From: VRUE01 sp963819755
GTDB lineage: Bacteria > Actinomycetota > Thermoleophilia > Solirubrobacterales > 70-9
Reading direction: 5' to 3'
Assembly: GCA_963819755.1 (NCBI GenBank)
Contig: CAWFXB010000002.1
Coordinates: 1,240,001-1,304,000 of the forward strand
DNA: 64,000 nucleotides
Shown here: positions 60,499 to 64,000 of the stretch, piece after piece
Layout of the letters: every line of letters begins with the position of its first letter
Numbering within the stretch: position 1 is the first letter of the stretch
The notes under the pieces: model-generated
Databases searched by the model: none
What the model was told of the DNA's origin: nothing
What the model saw: only the letters and a program-made list of their open reading frames with translations
Program-made: the position numbers and the translations under genes

Positions 60499-61908
60499 GT
60501 GGGGGCCATTGCCGCCCTGCTGATCACGCTCGTTCTGGCGATCGCTCTCCGCCGTGAGCGCAAGGCGAGGCGGCGCTTCCAGATCCTCGGCGAAATAGCC
60601 ACGGTTTCCGAGGCCGGCGGTTCGTTGGAGGAGACCTTCGACGCGATCTGCGCCATTCTGGTGCCCGAGCTGGCCGATTTCTGCATGATCGACGTGCTCG
60701 ACGAGGATCGTGTCCCCGGCCGCGTCGCCGTTCGCGTCGGGCCCGGCGGTAGACCGGAGTTCGAGCGGGGGCTTGCCGAGCGCCTTCCCTCGACGCCGCA
60801 GCCGATGGTCGAGGGCCAGAGCCGTTCGTCGTTGGAGCCCCGTTTCTACGAGCGCATGTCCGAGCGGGATCTGCGCGAGCTGGCCCACGACGACGCCGAG
60901 GATCTCGAGTTCCTGCGCAGCCTGGGAATGCGCTCGGCGATCACCGTCGCCCTGCAGGCACGCGGCGAAGTGACCGGGACGCTGACGATCGGCGTCGCCT
61001 GGTCGCGGCGGCGCTACCGGCGCGAGGATGCCCACTTTGCCTGGATCCTCTCCGGCCGCGTCGCGCTCGCTCTGGACAACTCCGGTCTCTTCGCTGACCT
61101 CGAGCGGGCCGAGCGGGCGCGGACGGAGATCGCCGATACCCTGCAGCGTGGCCTGCTGCCCTCGCCGCTGCCCCATATCCCCGGCTGGTCGATTGCCGCG
61201 ATGTACCGGCCGGCGGGGGCCGAGAACGAGGTCGGCGGCGACTTCTACGACGTCTTCCGCGTGCCGGAGGGGTGGATGCTCGTGATCGGCGACGTGACCG
61301 GCCGCGGCGCTCATGCCGCCTCGATAACCGCCGTCGCCCGCTACACCCTTCGCACCGCCGCCGTCCTCACCGACGATCCCCTGGTCGCCCTGCAAACCCT
61401 CAATCGTGCCCTGCTGGCGCGAGGCGATTCCGCCCTCTGCAGCCTCGTGACCCTGACGCTCAGCGAGGATCGCTTCGAACCCGTGCGCCTGGCGGTCGCG
61501 GGCCATCCGCCGCCGTTGCTGGTCGACGCCGAGAGCGTCAGCGAGGTGGCGAGCGCCGACCCGGTGCTCGGCGCCTTCCACGACGCCGAGTGGGGGATCG
61601 CCCGTTGCGAGGTCGAGCCCGGCCAGCAGCTGGTGATCGTCACCGACGGGATCGCCGAGGCGCAGGGAGCGGAGGGGCGCTTCGGCGAGGCGAGGCTGCG
61701 CGCCGAACTCGGCGGCACCTCCAACCCGGCGATGGCGCTGCAACGACTCGAGGCCTCCCTGCACGCCTTCACCGATGGGAGGCTTGACGACGACGTTGCG
61801 ATGCTAGCCATCGCGCGCGCATCGAGCGAGGGGCCCGCCGTCCCCAAAGCGGAGGCCTGGTGGCGGCCGGCGCGGGTCGGAGTGAGCCAGGGGGGCAGCG
61901 ATGTCTGA
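60499..61908 (+). CDS. GAF plus SpoIIE-type PP2C serine phosphatase
   Basis: 469 residues from a GTG. One N-terminal membrane helix (GAIAALLITLVLAIALRRER), GAF domain (about 25-200), then PPM/SpoIIE phosphatase: LQRGLLPSPLPHIPGWSIAA, GGDFYDVF and GDVTGRGAHAA (metal Asp), DDDVAMLAI. By family role it dephosphorylates the STAS antagonist to release sigma factor. First gene of the partner-switching cluster; overlaps the next gene by 8 bp. Confidence 0.92.
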   Translation: MGAIAALLITLVLAIALRRERKARRRFQILGEIATVSEAGGSLEETFDAICAILVPELADFCMIDVLDEDRVPGRVAVRVGPGGRPEFERGLAERLPSTPQPMVEGQSRSSLEPRFYERMSERDLRELAHDDAEDLEFLRSLGMRSAITVALQARGEVTGTLTIGVAWSRRRYRREDAHFAWILSGRVALALDNSGLFADLERAERARTEIADTLQRGLLPSPLPHIPGWSIAAMYRPAGAENEVGGDFYDVFRVPEGWMLVIGDVTGRGAHAASITAVARYTLRTAAVLTDDPLVALQTLNRALLARGDSALCSLVTLTLSEDRFEPVRLAVAGHPPPLLVDAESVSEVASADPVLGAFHDAEWGIARCEVEPGQQLVIVTDGIAEAQGAEGRFGEARLRAELGGTSNPAMALQRLEASLHAFTDGRLDDDVAMLAIARASSEGPAVPKAEAWWRPARVGVSQGGSDV

Positions 61909-62359
61909 CTCTCAGATGGCCCTGGTCGAGCGGCTCTATGACGCTTTCAACCGCCGCGACAGCGAAGAGATCGTCGCCGTCTGCGACGAGGGACTGGAGT
62001 TCTTCCCCGTCGTCACCGCGGAAGCGATCGGTCGCGATGCGCCCTACGTCGGGCCGGACGGCCTACGCGCCTACCTGGTCGATGTGGCCGAGGTCTGGGA
62101 AGAGCTTCGGATCACCCCCAGTGAGCTGCAGCGCCGTGGCGACACGCTGCTGGTCCGGGGTCGCGTCTATGCGCGCAGCCGGGAGCAGGGGATCCGGGAC
62201 CTGCCGGTCGCGTGGATCTGGCAGGTGAGCGGGGGCCGCTTCGTGCGTGGCGAAGTCTTCCCCGATCCCGAGCAAGCGGCAGTCCGCTTCAGTTGCGCAG
62301 CTCGGCCAGTGCCGAGTCGCGGTGCTCGTGCATCGAGATCGACGATTCGACCCCGGTGA
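61901..62359 (+). CDS. SnoaL-like (NTF2 fold) protein
   Basis: 152 residues; start overlaps the phosphatase end by 8 bp. MSDSQMALVERLYDAFNRRD and the C-terminal WIWQVSGGRFVRGEVFPDPE fit the SnoaL-like domain. The domain ends near residue 130 and the last residues read through 71 bp antisense to the STAS gene, so the true stop may once have been earlier. Role in the cluster unknown. Confidence 0.8.
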   Translation: MSDSQMALVERLYDAFNRRDSEEIVAVCDEGLEFFPVVTAEAIGRDAPYVGPDGLRAYLVDVAEVWEELRITPSELQRRGDTLLVRGRVYARSREQGIRDLPVAWIWQVSGGRFVRGEVFPDPEQAAVRFSCAARPVPSRGARASRSTIRPR

Positions 62360-62651
62360 TTTTCAGCAGGCGACGGACCTGATGATTGTGGGAGCAGAGG
62401 ACCAGGCGCCCCTGGCCCTCACCGCCCTCGAGGCGTTGCCAAGCGCGCACGATCAGGGCGATCCCGGTCGAGTCGATGAACTCGCATTCACAGAGGTCGA
62501 GGACGATCGAGGCGTCCGATTCGGACAGGGCGGCGTCGAGCTTCTGCTCGAGCTCGGGCGCCGTGTTCATGTCCAGCTCGCCGCGGACGGTGAACGTGCG
62601 AATGCCGTCTTCGAGCTCCTCGCTCTCCACCTCGAAGGGAACTGGACTCAC
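62289..62651 (-). CDS. STAS anti-anti-sigma factor
   Basis: 120 residues. STAS pattern GELDMNTAPELEQKLDAALS and the phosphorylatable serine S61 in CEFIDSTGIALIVRAWQRL (RsbV/SpoIIAA type). Dephosphorylated, it binds the anti-sigma kinase. Convergent with the SnoaL gene, overlapping its end by 71 bp. Confidence 0.93.
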   Translation of the reverse strand: MSPVPFEVESEELEDGIRTFTVRGELDMNTAPELEQKLDAALSESDASIVLDLCECEFIDSTGIALIVRAWQRLEGGEGQGRLVLCSHNHQVRRLLKITGVESSISMHEHRDSALAELRN

Positions 62652-62860
62652 CGGCCGATCCTACCGCAGGCCAGGCTCCGATCAGGCACGTGGGCGAGGC
62701 CCGGCAGGCCAGATGGTTTGTGCCCAGAGCGGGGAGGGTAGCCAGAAATCTCAGGAGTCCTACGACTATGCTCGTTTCCGCGAGAGCCAGTCTCTCGGCG
62801 GCACGGATGGGGTCCAGCTCAGACACTCAGGCGATCCAAGGCAGGCCCAAGGGGCTGCAG

Positions 62861-63656
62861 ATGGTGCTACCCGCGAAATCCGAGAACGTTGCCGTCATCC
62901 GCCACGCCCTTGCCGGCCTGGCAGAGGAGATTGGCATGGACGAACCGGGGCTGGCCGACCTGAAGACCGTCGTCACCGAGGCCTGCATGAACGTCGTCGT
63001 CCACGCTTACCAGGGGCAGCCGGGGCCGCTCAGCGTCGAGGCCGAGCCGGACGAGAGCGGGCTGACGGTGGTCGTCCGCGACGAGGGTGGCGGGATCAGG
63101 CCGCAGGCCGGCGCCGAGCGCGACAGCCTGCGCCTCGGCCTCTCCCTGATCGCGGCCCTCTTCGAGCAGTTTCTCGATCTCGGGCGGGCTCGACGAAGGA
63201 ACCGTGGTGCGGATGCGGGTCCCCCTACGCGGTGGCGGCACCAACGGCAGCGACGATCCGGTCGAGATGAAGCCCTTCCCTGCGGATCGCACCGAGATGG
63301 TGATCGATCGCTCCGAGGTGCTCGCGCCGGTGCTGGCCCGCGTGGTCGGCGCGCTGGCGGCGCGCCGGGACCTCTCCGTCGATCGCGTTTCCGACGTGGT
63401 CCTGATGACCGACGCGATCGCGGGGGCCGCGCCTGAGCGGTTCAGCGACGGCCGCGTGAGGCTCGGCCTCGACGAGCGCGAGGGGGGGATCGACCTGCGC
63501 CTCGGGCCGATGGAAGCGGGCGCGGCGAGCCGTATCCGCGAGGAGCTCGAGATCCCGGACGTCGGCGGCTCGCTGGAGGCGCTGGCGGACGAGCTCACCG
63601 TCGAAGAGTCCGGCGACGGCGAGTACCTGGTCATTCGCTTTGCCGTTGCTCCCTGA
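62861..63656 (+). CDS. HATPase anti-sigma factor (RsbW-like) with C-terminal extension, frameshifted
   Basis: Start uncertain (ATG 62861 gives MVLPAKSENVAVIRHALAG; 62807 also possible). The HATPase motifs are EACMNVVVHAYQ (N box) and VVRDEGGGI (G1). Near 63168 the frame slips: the sequence has ttt where tt would keep ISGGLDEGTVVRMRVPL in register. Removing one T gives 264 residues with a second, less clear domain after residue 130 (VIDRSEVLAPVLARVVGALA). Inhibits a SigB/SigF-type factor and phosphorylates the STAS protein. Confidence 0.8.
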
Positions 63657-64000
63657 TCTGCTCCCGGATCCGAGCGAGCGCGCGGCGCAGGATACGCGAG
63701 ACGTGCATCTGCGAGTGGCCGATCTGCTCGGCGATCTGCGACTGGGTCATGTCCTCGGCGAAGCGCAGGCGCAGCACCAACCGCTCGCGCTCGTCCAGGT
63801 GGGGCAGCGCCGCATCCAGGGCGATCCGGCCCTCGACCAGCTCGAAGCCCTCGTCCTCCTCGCCGATCCACTCGGCCGGCGCCGACTCCTCTGAGTCCTC
63901 GGAGCCTGCCGGCCGGTCGAGCGAGAGCGGCCGCCGGTTGTGGTTTGCCTCCATCACTTCGAGCACGTCGGTCTGCTCCACCTCCAGCCGCGCGGCGATC
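63631..64000 (-). CDS. SigB/SigF-type RNA polymerase sigma factor, N-terminal part outside window
   Basis: Region 3 and region 4 of a sigma-70-family factor. The HTH is DMTQSQIAEQIGHSQMHVSR, followed by ILRRALARIREQIREQ. The frame is open to the right edge, so regions 1-2 lie outside the window. Its stop overlaps the anti-sigma gene end by 26 bp. The neighbouring phosphatase, antagonist and anti-sigma genes make it the probable output of the switch. Confidence 0.92.
   Translation of the reverse strand, partial: IAARLEVEQTDVLEVMEANHNRRPLSLDRPAGSEDSEESAPAEWIGEEDEGFELVEGRIALDAALPHLDERERLVLRLRFAEDMTQSQIAEQIGHSQMHVSRILRRALARIREQIREQRQSE

Overview
The window is high-GC DNA (roughly two thirds G+C by eye) from a Gram-positive actinobacterium, most likely of the Thermoleophilia/Solirubrobacterales lineage. 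This rests on protein style and gene content, not on a database search: ribosomal proteins with long charged tails, a type-Z (zinc) S14, a SigB/SigF-type partner-switching cassette, an AbiEi/DUF559 protein, and an exported protein with LP-G/C/CP modules. The first gene (5' end) and the last gene (a sigma factor) are cut by the window edges.

Layout. 1-5575: exported repeat protein (partial), an HTH-less TetR effector domain, tRNA-Thr(GGT), an acyl-CoA dehydrogenase, and an AbiEi/DUF559 nuclease-like gene whose start and stop lie inside two near-identical 38-bp palindromes. 5735-16992: rpmG-secE-nusG-rplK-rplA-rplJ-rplL-rpoB-rpoC. rpoB carries a one-base frameshift near 12290. 17036-20058: hairpins, an exported repeat protein, a flavin monooxygenase, a small membrane protein running into a repeat, and a HAD-like protein. 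20072-25233: a split str operon, with rpsL-rpsG on the minus strand and fusA-tuf on the plus strand, separated by a membrane-protein gene. 25389-38151: S10-spc cluster from rpsJ to secY-adk-map. 38152-39800: an O-methyltransferase and a broken toxin/antitoxin-like pair bracketed by two inverted copies of a cloverleaf-like repeat, sitting where infA is often found. 39908-42856: rpmJ-rpsM-rpsK-rpsD-rpoA-rplQ. 43049-52984: truA, surE, an IS110-family element, ligA, a PBP4-type carboxypeptidase, a patatin-like lipase, an acyl-CoA synthetase and an IF2_N-like small protein. 53113-60413: DsbA-like protein, a frameshifted FAD oxidoreductase divergent from a MocR regulator, a carbonic anhydrase-like protein, an exported protein, tRNA-Pro(CGG), a protein of unknown function, a ferritin-like protein and a YihY/BrkB membrane protein. 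60499-64000: SpoIIE-type phosphatase, SnoaL-like protein, STAS antagonist, HATPase anti-sigma factor (frameshifted) and a SigB/SigF-like sigma factor.

Most of the DNA is core translation, transcription and secretion machinery in tightly coupled operons (many ATGA/TGATG overlaps). The less usual content is in the repeats. One family (four copies, one a half) has 25-bp outer arms that pair within a copy but differ between copies, around a conserved core. A second family (two inverted copies) has a 27-nt identical core plus three stems and brackets the map-rpmJ insert. A third is the palindrome pair bounding the DUF559 gene. Several single-base frameshifts (rpoB, toxin, FAD oxidoreductase, anti-sigma factor) suggest either sequencing indels or decay and should be resolved from reads.
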